Shown here in pieces: positions 45,638 to 54,221 of a DNA stretch of 64,000 nucleotides. The notes under the pieces were generated by a model. That model ran no database searches. It had not been told where the DNA came from and saw only the letters and a list, made by a program, of their open reading frames with translations. Source of the stretch: Rhizobium indicum. GTDB lineage: Bacteria; Pseudomonadota; Alphaproteobacteria; Rhizobiales; Rhizobiaceae. Location of the stretch: assembly GCF_005862305.2 (NCBI RefSeq), contig NZ_CP054021.1, forward strand, positions 1,054,001 to 1,118,000, read 5' to 3'. A program made the translations under genes and the position numbers. The first letter of the stretch is position 1. Every line of letters starts with the position of its first letter.

Positions 45638-46495
45638 ATGCTTGTCAGCGACCTCTTCATCTACCCTCTCAAGAGCGCGCGCGGCATTGCGCTGCCGGCC
45701 GCCGACATCGACGCCTATGGGCTTCCCGGCGACCGGCGGGCGATGATCACCGATGCGCAAGGGCACTTCATCACCCAGCGCGAGTTGCCCGACCTCGCAC
45801 GCATCGAGGTACGACCGGAAGCGAGTGCCTTTCGGCTGCTGATGCAGGGGAAAACGGACATATCGGTACCACCGCCTCAGCCTGAAGCCCGCATAGATGT
45901 GATCGTGTGGAAATCTGCCGTCAGCGCCGCCGTCGCCGATCCGGAGAGCAACCGGCAGCTTTCCGAATGGCTCGGCCGCGAGGTGCGCCTGGTCTTCTTC
46001 GACGGGCAGGCACGGCGGACGGCGAATGCCGAATGGGCCGGCGAAGCCACGCCCGTCACCTTTACCGACGGCTACCAGATCCTGGTGACGACGACCGGCT
46101 CGCTGAAAGCGTTGAATGCCGATCTCGCCGCCCATGGCGAGGGCAGCGTCGGCATGGAACGCTTCCGTCCGAACATCGTCATCGATACCGACGAGGCCTG
46201 GGCGGAGGACCGCTGGGCGGCGATCGAGATCGCCGGTATCCGCTTCGATCTCGTCAAACCCTGCTCCCGCTGCATCATGACGACGCAGGACCAGCTGACC
46301 GGATCCCGCGAGGGACCAAACCCGATGCCCGCCATGGGCCGCATCCGCATGTCGGCCGACCGGCGTGTGCCCGGCCCGCTCTTCGGCTGGAACGTCACGC
46401 CGCGCGGCAGCGGCAGGATTACGATCGGTGACACCGTCCGCATCGTTGAAGAGAGGCCGGAAGGCTGGGCGCTCAAGCGTCGCGCCGCAGCCTAA
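45638..46495 (+). CDS. MOSC-domain protein (YcbX-like)
   Basis: 285 aa. An N-terminal beta-barrel (MLVSDLFIYPLKSARGIALP) is followed by the MOSC domain, with the conserved cysteine in KPCSRCIMTTQD. MOSC proteins such as YcbX and the mARC enzymes use molybdenum cofactor to reduce N-hydroxylated compounds; no Fe-S domain is fused here. AGGAGAACGGC precedes the ATG. The stop TAA is the first part of the family 1 repeat copy at 46493. Confidence 0.85.
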   Translation: MLVSDLFIYPLKSARGIALPAADIDAYGLPGDRRAMITDAQGHFITQRELPDLARIEVRPEASAFRLLMQGKTDISVPPPQPEARIDVIVWKSAVSAAVADPESNRQLSEWLGREVRLVFFDGQARRTANAEWAGEATPVTFTDGYQILVTTTGSLKALNADLAAHGEGSVGMERFRPNIVIDTDEAWAEDRWAAIEIAGIRFDLVKPCSRCIMTTQDQLTGSREGPNPMPAMGRIRMSADRRVPGPLFGWNVTPRGSGRITIGDTVRIVEERPEGWALKRRAAA

Positions 46496-46540
46496 AGCGC
46501 GTCGCGTCCCGCTGCACACTTTTGGGCGACATGTATTGGA
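46493..46540. repeat. Dispersed intergenic repeat, family 1, copy B (internally deleted)
   Basis: TAAAGCGCGTCGCGTCCCGC is joined directly to TGCACACTTTTGGGCGACAT; the middle (TTTCGGTCTTTGTTTTGC part) of the full copies is missing. It includes the MOSC stop codon. Confidence 0.7.
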
Positions 46541-46544
46541 ACCC

Positions 46545-47540
46545 TCAGAAGCGATCGAGTGCGGTATCGATGCCTGCCATGACATCAGCCGGCAGTGGTC
46601 CCTTCTCCAGCGCGCCGGCATTTTCCTCCACCTGGGCAACGGTGCGGAACCCCGGAATGGGAAGAGTCCGCGGCGAGCGTGCCCAGAGCCAGGCAAGCGC
46701 GCCCTGCGTCAGCGTGCGGCCGCCTGATGTCAGGAGATCGCGGACGGCATCGAGCCTTGCGGCGAATTCCGGGGCTATGCGTCCGTCCTTGAAATAGACC
46801 ATCCAGTCAAGGGCCGCCCCACGGACATCCTTGGCGCCCACCGCCTTGTCGGCAGTGAACTTGCCGGTCAGCAGCCCCATCGCCAGCGGACCGCGATTGA
46901 TTGACATCAGGCCCTTCCCCTCGATCACCGAGATCATCTTCGGCACCGGTTCGAAAACATTCATCGTATGCTGGATCGAGACGTAGCCCTGGCGGCTGGT
47001 ATGACGGGCGGCACGATCGGGAAAATCGGTGCTCCAGCCGAACGCATCGATCTTGCCTTCGGCGCGCAGCGCCTCCAGCGTATCGAAGACAGCATCCGAC
47101 TGTTCAAGCGGAAAATCATTGAGGTGGAACTGCAGGAGATCGAGGCGATCACGCTTGAGGCGACGCAGCGAGGTCTCGACCGAACGGCGGATGAAGGCCT
47201 CATCGGCGAAGGCGCCGGTTGCCTGCTTGGTTTCCGGATCGGTGGCGAAGCCGAACTTGGTGGCGATGACGATATCGTCGCGATTGCCGATCGCCCGGCC
47301 GAGCACTTCTTCCGAGTGGCCGGCGCCGTAGTTCGAGGCCGTGTCGAAGAAGCGGATGCCGAGTTCGATGGCGCGGTTGATCGCTTCCACGGATTCATCG
47401 TCGTCGACATCACCCCAGCCGAGCGGCGTGTCGCCGGCAAAGAAGGGACCGCCGATCGCCCAGCATCCCATGCCGAGGCGCGGAATTTCGCGGCCGTTCC
47501 AGAGCGTGATCGTTGTCGATGATGCGGGCTTGGTCAGCAT
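46545..47540 (-). CDS. Aldo/keto reductase (pyridoxal dehydrogenase-like subgroup)
   Basis: 331 aa. Starts MLTKPASSTTITLWNGREIP; catalytic Asp and Tyr in FFDTASNYGAGHSEEVLG, Lys in VIATKFGFAT, His in QFHLNDFP. Aldo/keto reductases with this overall pattern and the APAEF-type C-terminal region are common in rhizobia, and the substrate is unknown. GGAGGATCTC before the ATG marks the start; the frame is open 22 codons further but with no other support. Distinct from the Tas-like enzyme at 6929. Confidence 0.85.
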   Translation of the reverse strand: MLTKPASSTTITLWNGREIPRLGMGCWAIGGPFFAGDTPLGWGDVDDDESVEAINRAIELGIRFFDTASNYGAGHSEEVLGRAIGNRDDIVIATKFGFATDPETKQATGAFADEAFIRRSVETSLRRLKRDRLDLLQFHLNDFPLEQSDAVFDTLEALRAEGKIDAFGWSTDFPDRAARHTSRQGYVSIQHTMNVFEPVPKMISVIEGKGLMSINRGPLAMGLLTGKFTADKAVGAKDVRGAALDWMVYFKDGRIAPEFAARLDAVRDLLTSGGRTLTQGALAWLWARSPRTLPIPGFRTVAQVEENAGALEKGPLPADVMAGIDTALDRF

Positions 47541-47642
47541 GAGATCCTCCTTGAGTGGCAGTCCTGTGAAGACATAGGAGGCGCTCACGAGTGGGTAAAC
47601 CGCCAAATCCGGAGGATGTTTTGCACCCGTAAAAAACGGAGG

Positions 47643-48413
47643 TCAGGCGGAAACACCATTCGGACCGGAAAGCGTCCGTAGGGTTGGATTAAGCGCCTTG
47701 AGTGCCGCCTGAACGAAGCCGTCGCGGGCTGCCACGGCTTCGATGCCGCGCGGCTCGTAGACATGCCGATGCAGAAAGAACCCTGTCAGACGGAATGCGG
47801 CTGAGAGACTATCGAAGTCGGCCGCATGATTGCCTTCGATGCTGAGGAACGGCGGCAGGAGCAGCATCTTGTCCGCCCAGGGGGCGCCAGCGGCGCGGCT
47901 GACGGCGCGGCCGGATTTCGGCGAGACATAGACGAGATCGGAACGGGCGCCGGTCGCGGCGCATTCGGCAAGATCGAGGCCGAAGCCGAGGTCATTCAGC
48001 ACCGCAAGCTCAAAACGCACGAAGAGTTCGCCGGCATCGGCCGGGTTGTGCAGGTGATCGAGGATGACCTCCAGCGCATCGAAGAGGTGCGGATGCGGGT
48101 CACGCTCCGGCAGCAGCCGCAGCAGCGCGCCCATCGCCTGGACACCGTAGACGGCGGTCGCCGTTTCCATCAGCCGGGCAGCGCGCAGCGTCACCGGCTC
48201 GACGCGGAATTCGCCCAGATGCTCGTCAAGCCGGGCACGCCAGATGACCTCCACGGCATTGCCCGCCTGCAGCACCGGCTGCATGGCGCGCGAGCGGCCG
48301 GAGCGCACCAGGCCGAGATGGCGGCCGCGATCACGCGTCATTACCTCAGCGATGACGCTCGTCTCACCGTGGCGCTTGACGCCCAGGATGATCGCATGGT
48401 CCTGCCACTGCAT
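47643..48413 (-). CDS. recO: DNA repair protein RecO
   Basis: 256 aa. The N-terminal OB-fold [20 protein letters not shown] and the helical C-terminal part ([20 protein letters not shown]) match alphaproteobacterial RecO, which works with RecR to load RecA on SSB-coated DNA. Only one cysteine of the usual zinc set remains. It lies alone on the minus strand with 102 bases to the aldo/keto reductase start. In many rhizobia recO is near era-rnc; here it is about 1.7 kb away. Confidence 0.93.
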   Translation of the reverse strand: MQWQDHAIILGVKRHGETSVIAEVMTRDRGRHLGLVRSGRSRAMQPVLQAGNAVEVIWRARLDEHLGEFRVEPVTLRAARLMETATAVYGVQAMGALLRLLPERDPHPHLFDALEVILDHLHNPADAGELFVRFELAVLNDLGFGLDLAECAATGARSDLVYVSPKSGRAVSRAAGAPWADKMLLLPPFLSIEGNHAADFDSLSAAFRLTGFFLHRHVYEPRGIEAVAARDGFVQAALKALNPTLRTLSGPNGVSA

Positions 48414-48439
48414 CGAAAGAAGTCCTTACGGCTGACGAA

Positions 48440-48512
48440 TCCATCCTACTGCATAATTCAACGCGTTACAGCGTCCTTTGCGCGTCTGAAAAGACGCGCT
48501 GTAATGCAAGGC
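48440..48512. repeat. Dispersed intergenic repeat, family 2, copy C
   Basis: CTACTGCATAATTCAACGCG followed by TTACAGCGTCCTTTGCGCGTC and GACGCGCTGTAATGC. The internal inverted repeat GCGTCTGAAAAGACGC could form a hairpin. In reverse complement it matches the first half of 41284-41398. Confidence 0.65.
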
Positions 48513-48534
48513 CTGGCTTCCGTCATGAACCGCG

Positions 48535-48897
48535 TCAGGCGACAGCCGGGAAAAGCCTCTGCAGGAACTCCCGCATCGCCGTTTCGTCGAAAGGCTTCAC
48601 CAGCAGCGGTATGTTCTGCAGATCGGGCGGGAAATCGCCGGTATCGGAATAGCCGCTGACGAAGCCGAAGGGGATGCCGATATCGAGAAGATGGCGGGCA
48701 AATCCGAAGCTCATGCCCTCGCCGAGATTGACGTCGAGAAGGGCGAAATCATATGTCTCCGCAGCAATGGCAGCCCTTGCCTGTTCGACGCTGCCGACGA
48801 TATCGATGCTCTCGACGCCGGCCAGGCGCAGAATATCCTCCGCCTCCATCGCGATGATCAGACTGTCTTCAAGAACCAGAACACGGATTGCGCTCAT
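48535..48897 (-). CDS. Single-domain response regulator
   Basis: 120-aa stand-alone receiver domain: MSAIRVLVLEDSLIIAMEAE with acidic E10 and D11, phosphorylated D55 in DFALLDVNLGE, and K102 in PLLVKPFDE. No output domain is present, so it probably acts by protein-protein contact, as in stress-signalling or hybrid relays (for example with histidine kinases of the HWE type, a guess). The open frame extends to 49098 with a low-complexity segment; AGGGG before the chosen start supports the shorter form. No kinase is adjacent. Confidence 0.75.
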   Translation of the reverse strand: MSAIRVLVLEDSLIIAMEAEDILRLAGVESIDIVGSVEQARAAIAAETYDFALLDVNLGEGMSFGFARHLLDIGIPFGFVSGYSDTGDFPPDLQNIPLLVKPFDETAMREFLQRLFPAVA

Positions 48898-49228
48898 GAT
48901 TCGATGCCCCTCGTCGGGCGCCTGTCGCAGCGCCCCGGCCGTTTCGCCAACATCATTGCCCTCCGGTGCCCCGCATGGCACGCTATCGGTGAATTCCGCC
49001 ACCTTTTCTGAATAAACCATTTTTCTGCCCGGTCGATAAGAATCAAAATCGGAGGAAAGACGACGGCCGATCTTATTTTCCTTGCTGCTAATCTGCATTT
49101 AAAAAAGACATAACCAAGCTGCTTGGCCAGGCAGGTCGCGCAAAAGTGTGCAGCGGTTTTGCGACAGCGGCATGCGCAAAACAAAGACCTAAAGCGCGAA
49201 GGGCGAATCTGAAAGATCGCAACGCGCT
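48898..49228. other. Intergenic region with family 1 repeat
   Basis: 331 bases between the response regulator start and the Crp/Fnr stop. The right 100 bases are the family 1 repeat (49128-49231). The left part is an AT-rich promoter-like stretch (AAAATCGGAGGAAAG, TTAAAAAAGACATAACC). Confidence 0.5.
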
Positions 49229-49231
49229 TTA
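49128..49231. repeat. Dispersed intergenic repeat, family 1, copy C
   Basis: Starts CAGGTCGCGCAAAAGTGTGC and ends CAACGCGCTTTA, including the Crp/Fnr stop codon (reads TTA on the plus strand at 49229-49231). Reverse complement is highly similar to 27562-27663. It contains AAAACAAAGACCTAAAGCGC in the middle. Confidence 0.8.
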
Positions 49232-49981
49232 GATGAACGGGCGTTTGCCCTCTCCGAGCCCTTCCCAGCCTGATATCGCCATCAATTCCTCGCCGTTCAG
49301 CACCTCGCAGCCGCGCTCCTGCCAGCGGATCAACCCACGTTCGCTGAGCTTTTTCAAGGTCTTGTTGGTATGAACGATGGAAAGACCGAGCGTGTCGGCA
49401 ATGTGCTGCTGGGTGATGGGGATGAATTTGCGGCCGTTGAAGATATTGAGCTTCCGGCCGCGCTCGAACAGGAAAGCGATCAGGTAGGCTGCTCTTTCCA
49501 GCGCCGTGCGGCGGCCGATACTCAAGAGATGCTCATCCAGGATGCGCTCCTCGCGCGCGGCGATCCAGGTGATGTCGAAGGCGAGCGAGGCGTGTTTGTT
49601 GTAGAGCGTCATCAGCCTGTCACGCTCGAAGACACAAAGGGACACGGGCGAAAGCGCTTCGACTGAATGCTGCATCTCACCGGCTATCGTTCCCTGCAGG
49701 CCGACCAGGTCGCCCGGCATGATATAATTCAGAATCTGGCGGCGTCCGTCCTCCAGCATCTTGTAGCGGAAGCCCCAGCCGGCGAGCACCGTGAAGAGAT
49801 GAGCGCTATGTGCGCCCTCGACGAGGATCGTGGAGCCGGCATCGACGGCAAGCTCACCCCTCTTGAAGCTCGAGACGAATTCCAGCTCGTCGCGGCTGAA
49901 TTCCCTGAAATGCGGCAAGGGCCGCAAAGGACATTGCTCGCAAGGGGTCTTGAAAGAATTGATGGGTCTCGACGTCGCCAT
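49229..49981 (-). CDS. Crp/Fnr-family transcriptional regulator
   Basis: 250 aa with a cyclic-nucleotide-binding-like sensor fold (about 25-140) and a C-terminal winged helix (about 170-235; ITQQHIADTLGLSIVHTNKT is the recognition helix-turn-helix). Unlike CRP or FixK it begins with CEQCPLRPLPHF (C14, C17), a pattern close to the four-cysteine Fe-S-binding set of FNR but with only two N-terminal cysteines, so oxygen or redox sensing is possible but uncertain. It is not next to any obvious target operon. Confidence 0.85.
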   Translation of the reverse strand: MATSRPINSFKTPCEQCPLRPLPHFREFSRDELEFVSSFKRGELAVDAGSTILVEGAHSAHLFTVLAGWGFRYKMLEDGRRQILNYIMPGDLVGLQGTIAGEMQHSVEALSPVSLCVFERDRLMTLYNKHASLAFDITWIAAREERILDEHLLSIGRRTALERAAYLIAFLFERGRKLNIFNGRKFIPITQQHIADTLGLSIVHTNKTLKKLSERGLIRWQERGCEVLNGEELMAISGWEGLGEGKRPFI

Positions 49982-50116
49982 AGTTGCCCTACCGTCGCAA
50001 AATCGGCGCGCCGTTCGTTAACAAATGCGCAAGGCATGGATTTGTTCCATGAGCGAGGCGGATTTTTAAAGCGGAAACAAAGGGCTGGCGCCAACCCGAC
50101 GAAATCCTTGCCATGC

Positions 50117-51058
50117 TTATTTCGGGAAATCGAGACCCATTTCGCGGAACCGCTCGGGATCATCCCCCCAATTCTCGCGAACCTTGACGAACAGGAAGAG
50201 GTGGACCGGCTGTTCGAGGATCTGCGACAATTCCTTGCGCGACGCAGTCGAGATCGCCTTGATGGTTTCGCCACCCTTGCCGAGGGCGATCTTCTTCTGG
50301 CTGTCGCGCTCGAGATAGATCACCTGCTCGATCCGCACCGAGCCGTCCTTGCGCTCTTCCCACGTCTCCGTTTCGACATGCGAGGCATAGGGAAGCTCCT
50401 GGTGCAGGCGCAGAAACAGCTTCTCGCGGGTAATCTCGGCGGCGAGCTGGCGCATGGGCAGATCGGAGATCTGGTCTTCCGGATAGTACCACGGCCCCTC
50501 AGGGAGCGTTTTCGCCAGATAGTCCATGAGGTCGTCGCAGCCGGAGCCGTTTTCGGCGGAGATCATGAAGGTGCGCTCGAAAGCGATCTTCTCGTTGGCG
50601 GCAGCGGCCAGTGCCAGCAGATCCTCGCGGTTGACGCGGTCGATCTTGTTGAGCAGCAGGATCTTCGGCTGCCGGACTTCCTTGAGGCCTTCGAGGATGG
50701 CTTCGGCATCGCCGCGCAGGCCGCGCTCGCTGTCGATCAGCAGCACGATCAGATCGGCATCCCTCGCACCGCCCCAGGCCGAGGTCACCATGGCGCGGTC
50801 AAGCCGGCGGCGCGGCTTGAAGATACCAGGCGTATCCATGAAGACGATCTGGGCATTGTCATGGATCGCGATGCCGCGAACGATAGCCCGCGTCGTCTGC
50901 ACCTTATGGCTGACGATCGAGACCTTGGCGCCGACGAGGCGGTTCACCAGCGTCGACTTGCCGGCATTGGTCGGCCCGATCAGCGCGACGAAGCCCGAAT
51001 GCGTCGGACCATTGGTTTCTGCGGCAGCTTCGGCCGCGATCTCTTCTTCTTGTGTCAT
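50117..51058 (-). CDS. era: GTPase Era
   Basis: 313 aa. GTPase for 30S assembly with a C-terminal KH domain that binds the 16S 3' end. G1 GPTNAGKSTLVNRLVGAKVS, G3 FMDTPG, G4 NKIDRVNRED, and the KH-region IALGKGGETIKAI. The N-terminal MTQEEEIAAEAAAETNGPTH is a short acidic extension. Last gene of the acpS-lepB-rnc-era run; it starts seven bases after rnc. Confidence 0.96.
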   Translation of the reverse strand: MTQEEEIAAEAAAETNGPTHSGFVALIGPTNAGKSTLVNRLVGAKVSIVSHKVQTTRAIVRGIAIHDNAQIVFMDTPGIFKPRRRLDRAMVTSAWGGARDADLIVLLIDSERGLRGDAEAILEGLKEVRQPKILLLNKIDRVNREDLLALAAAANEKIAFERTFMISAENGSGCDDLMDYLAKTLPEGPWYYPEDQISDLPMRQLAAEITREKLFLRLHQELPYASHVETETWEERKDGSVRIEQVIYLERDSQKKIALGKGGETIKAISTASRKELSQILEQPVHLFLFVKVRENWGDDPERFREMGLDFPK

Positions 51059-51065
51059 TGTCCCG

Positions 51066-51785
51066 TCAGTTTCCGGCAGGCGATTGCTGCCAAATGCCTT
51101 CGCGCTCGAGCATCTTCGTTGCCGCCACCTGTTCGGCGGCACGCTTCGACCGCTCTACGCCGGTTTCGGGCTTAATGCCAGCAACTTCCACCGTCACCTT
51201 GAAGCGCGGATCATGATCCGGTCCGCTGCGTTCATCAACCCGGTAGATCGGCGTGACGCCGAATTTCGCGTGCGACCACTCCTGCAGCTCGGTCTTGGCG
51301 TCGCGCTTGGCGCCATCGGCCCGCACCGCCCTGCCCTGCCAGTAACGCAGAATGAACCGGCGGGCGACTTCGAGGCCGCCGTCGAGATAGATCGCGGCGA
51401 TCAGGCTTTCGACGACGTCGGCGCGCACGTTCATCATCCGCTTGCCGGTCAGTTTCTTCACATCGGCGCCGGTGCGGATATAGAGATGAAGATTGAGTTC
51501 ATCGGCGACCGCAGCACAGGTTTCGGCGCTGACGAGCTGGTTGAGGCGAACCGAGAGCTCGCCTTCTCCCGCCGTGCCGAAGGTGCGGAACAGAAGCTCG
51601 GCGATGCAGAGCCCGAGGACCCTGTCGCCGAGGAATTCCAGCCGTTCGTAATTGCCGCCCTTTTCGGTGCGGGCGCTGGCATGGGTCAGCGCGCGATCCA
51701 GGCGTTCCTTTTCAGCGAAGTCATGACCGATCAGGGCTTCAAGCTTTGCGCGGTCCGCCGCAGAAAGCGTCTGCGCCTTACTCAT
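51066..51785 (-). CDS. rnc: Ribonuclease III
   Basis: 239 aa double-stranded RNA endonuclease for rRNA and mRNA processing. The signature NYERLEFLGDRVLGL carries the metal-binding acidic residues, and ESLIAAIYLDGG the second set; a dsRNA-binding domain follows at the C-terminus (AKTELQEWSHAKFG). Its ATG overlaps the lepB stop by four bases; era begins seven bases after it. Confidence 0.96.
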   Translation of the reverse strand: MSKAQTLSAADRAKLEALIGHDFAEKERLDRALTHASARTEKGGNYERLEFLGDRVLGLCIAELLFRTFGTAGEGELSVRLNQLVSAETCAAVADELNLHLYIRTGADVKKLTGKRMMNVRADVVESLIAAIYLDGGLEVARRFILRYWQGRAVRADGAKRDAKTELQEWSHAKFGVTPIYRVDERSGPDHDPRFKVTVEVAGIKPETGVERSKRAAEQVAATKMLEREGIWQQSPAGN

Positions 51786-52525
51786 TCAACAACCTTGAAG
51801 AGGCGGTCCCAACGCATATTCGTCGGCCACTTCCAGATTTCGCGGAAGGAGGTGTCGTTGCCGAGCGAGAAGAAGATGACGCTGGCGCGGCCGACAAGAT
51901 TTTCGGCAGGCACGAAGCCGACGTCGAAGCGGCTGTCGAGCGAGTTGTCGCGGTTGTCGCCCATCATGAAATAATGGCCTTCCGGCACGATGAATTCGCG
52001 AGTGTTATCACCACGCGACACCGGAGACTGATCGAGCGTGTCGTAGGACTTGCCGTCGTCGAGCGTTTCGCGGAATACCGGCACGTCCTCGCCCGGGTCG
52101 AGCTTGTAATCCGAAGTGAACGCACCGTCCGCCACCTTTGGAACCGGCTTGCCGTTGACGTAGAGCACGCCGTCGGTAACCTGGATACGGTCGCCCGGCA
52201 GCCCGATGCAGCGCTTGATATAGTCGATCTCGGGGTTCGGCGGGAAACGGAAAACGACGATGTCGCCACGCTTCGGATCGGCGCCGAACAGGCGGCCGCT
52301 GAAGATATCTGGCGAGAAGGGCAGCGAATATTTCGAATAGCCGTAAGCGAACTTGTTAACGAAGATGTAGTCGCCGACCAGCAGTGTCGGCATCATCGAA
52401 CCGGACGGAATGGTAAAGGGCTGGAACAGCACCGTTCGGATCACCATCGCCAGAATCAGCGCCTGGATGATGACTTTGATATTTTCCCAGAGGGCGTTCG
52501 GCTTGGCTTCGACTTTTTCGGACAC
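51782..52525 (-). CDS. lepB: Signal peptidase I
   Basis: 247 aa inner-membrane serine protease that cleaves exported preproteins. The catalytic serine is in TIPSGSMMPTLLVGD, the lysine in YIKRCIGLPGDRI, with one N-terminal membrane segment (VIIQALILAMVIRTVLF) and box E (MGDNRDNSLDSR). Full length for rhizobia. Follows acpS with a 158-base gap that holds a short tandem repeat; its stop overlaps rnc. Confidence 0.96.
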   Translation of the reverse strand: MSEKVEAKPNALWENIKVIIQALILAMVIRTVLFQPFTIPSGSMMPTLLVGDYIFVNKFAYGYSKYSLPFSPDIFSGRLFGADPKRGDIVVFRFPPNPEIDYIKRCIGLPGDRIQVTDGVLYVNGKPVPKVADGAFTSDYKLDPGEDVPVFRETLDDGKSYDTLDQSPVSRGDNTREFIVPEGHYFMMGDNRDNSLDSRFDVGFVPAENLVGRASVIFFSLGNDTSFREIWKWPTNMRWDRLFKVVE

Positions 52526-52629
52526 GCAGTCTTATTCCTTCAAGACGCCGCGGCGGCGCAATTCTTTCTGTCGTTCTCTCTAGCGGCTTCGGCCGGTTGC
52601 GGCAATGGCGACAACATCAAAAGCGACGA

Positions 52630-52686
52630 GAGGTCGCGATCAACAGCTCCCGAGGTCACGATCAACAGCGCCCGAGGTCGCGATCA
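52630..52686. repeat. 22-bp tandem repeat between acpS and lepB
   Basis: Unit GAGGTCGCGATCAACAGCTCCC, 2.6 copies (52630-52651, 52652-52673, 52674-52686), with one or two base changes. The last partial copy includes the acpS stop codon. Confidence 0.8.
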
Positions 52687-53088
52687 GAGGCTCTCGGGCA
52701 ACGCCTCGATAATGACGAAGGCCTGCGCCAAGGGATAATCATCGGTTATTGTCAAATGAATGGCGGGCCTGTGGCCCGCGGGCAGCAGCGATTCGAGGAT
52801 CAGGGCGGCGCCGCCCGATAAAACCATGGTCGGCTTGCCGCTCGGCAGGTTGACGACGCCCATGTCCTTCCAAAAGACGCCCTGCGCTATGCCGGTGCCG
52901 AGCGCCTTGGAACAGGCCTCCTTGGCGGCGAAACGCTTGGCATAGGATGCGGCACGGTTTGCCCGCTTATCGGAACGCGCGCGCTCGATCTCGGTGAAGC
53001 AGCGATGGGTGAAACGCTCGCCGAAGCGCTCGATGGATTTCTCGACACGGCGAATGTCGATCAGATCGCTGCCAATGCCGATGATCAT
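52684..53088 (-). CDS. acpS: Holo-[acyl-carrier-protein] synthase
   Basis: 134 aa. Attaches 4'-phosphopantetheine from CoA to S37 of ACP (acpP, 4457). [20 protein letters not shown] with the metal-binding Asp, then [15 protein letters not shown] with the catalytic Glu and Lys, and the [15 protein letters not shown] end. Part of the DUF2062-acpS-lepB-rnc-era run. Confidence 0.95.
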   Translation of the reverse strand: MIIGIGSDLIDIRRVEKSIERFGERFTHRCFTEIERARSDKRANRAASYAKRFAAKEACSKALGTGIAQGVFWKDMGVVNLPSGKPTMVLSGGAALILESLLPAGHRPAIHLTITDDYPLAQAFVIIEALPESL

Positions 53089-53126
53089 GCCGGAACCTTC
53101 CGTCGCTTAAGAATTCTTGATCGGGT

Positions 53127-53717
53127 TCATATGCTCGGCATGTTGCCGGCTGGAACGGCAAGGCGCAGGCGCGCCCGCTCCATCAACCGTATATGCCGGC
53201 GCGTCTGAAAACCCCTGACGGTGTAGAACGTCAACGCATAGAGCGCAACGGAAGTGACGATCGCCGGCGGGATGGCGCCGACCAGCATCGGCTCCAGCAC
53301 CGGCTTCCATAATTCAGTGAAATTCAGCTTGTGGAAAAGGGCGGCGAGATCCACCGTCTGACCGGCCAATTGATCCTTGCGGCTCAACAGCAAATGTCCG
53401 ATCTCCCAGGTGATCCCCCAGATAAAGGGATAGGTCAGCGGATTGCCGAAGGCGGCGCAGCCGAGGGCGGCGGCCACCATGCTACCGGAGAGGAAATAGG
53501 TGATGACGAAAGCCATGACGAAATGCACGCCGATGAAAGGCGTCCACGAGACGAAGACACCTGCAGCGACGCCGGCGGCAACCGCATGCGGCGAAGCGCT
53601 CAGGCGCAGGACGCGCATTGTCAGGTAACGGATCGGGCGAAGGAAACCCTTGCGAGGCCACAAAAGCTCCCGCATCTTCTCCTTGAATCCCGCAGGTTTG
53701 CGACGGCGAAACAACAT
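53127..53717 (-). CDS. DUF2062-family membrane protein
   Basis: 196 aa with three or four membrane segments. MLFRRRKPAGFKEKMRELL is a basic N-terminus; SASPHAVAAGVAAGVFVSWT and FVSWTPFIGVHFVMAF are family motifs, followed by FGNPLTYPFIWGITWEIG. DUF2062 proteins are inner-membrane proteins of unknown function. It lies 38 bases upstream of acpS. Confidence 0.85.
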   Translation of the reverse strand: MLFRRRKPAGFKEKMRELLWPRKGFLRPIRYLTMRVLRLSASPHAVAAGVAAGVFVSWTPFIGVHFVMAFVITYFLSGSMVAAALGCAAFGNPLTYPFIWGITWEIGHLLLSRKDQLAGQTVDLAALFHKLNFTELWKPVLEPMLVGAIPPAIVTSVALYALTFYTVRGFQTRRHIRLMERARLRLAVPAGNMPSI

Positions 53718-53877
53718 GGCCGGTATTTAGTGCAGCGCACACCACCATGACAAGAGCGGCAAATGATACCGCTCGAAAATCCACCCCTCATTTCTCTCTG
53801 TGAAGAGGAGCTTCTTCATGCCGCGGGGCGTCCGTTATGCATAACGTCCCTCACTTGTCTCAAGTATAAGTTTGGTA

Positions 53878-54027
53878 TTAGCGATTGCGGAACAGACCGC
53901 GGTCGACCTGGCGCTGACGAAACTCGAGGTCGATACGATCGAACGAGCCATCCAAATATGCCATTTCACGTTCCTGCGTGGTCGGAGCGCGAAAGGCACG
54001 AGCGAATTTCTTGATAGGGTCAAACAT
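53878..54027 (-). CDS. DUF3563-family small protein, 49 aa
   Basis: A 49-codon gene: MFDPIKKFARAFRAPTTQER, then EMAYLDGSFDRIDLEFRQRQ, ending VDRGLFRNR. This is the DUF3563 sequence pattern that I recognise from rhizobia; function unknown. The gene is short and lies between rsh and DUF2062 on the same strand, 194 bases after rsh. The ribosome site is weak (GAGACAAG). Confidence 0.8.
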   Translation of the reverse strand: MFDPIKKFARAFRAPTTQEREMAYLDGSFDRIDLEFRQRQVDRGLFRNR

Positions 54028-54221
54028 TATCTTGTCTCATCTTCTGTTTACGTTTCGATGACCAGAAGATAGGCCCGGCAGAGGTTAATTACCACCACCG
54101 CAACATGGAGACAGCCATGCGCTCACTGCATTACTCGCCTTTTTGATGCGCCATTCCGATCCTAAAACGATCATAAAATGTGCAATTTTTCGCTCAAACC
54201 CCTGAGGGACTTAACAAAAGC

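Noticed and set aside
49667..51175. 502-codon plus-strand open frame opposite Crp/Fnr and era
   Set aside because: Shadow of genuine minus-strand genes.
53872..54072. 66-codon plus-strand open frame overlapping the DUF3563 gene
   Set aside because: The minus-strand DUF3563 reading is recognisable and explains the DNA.
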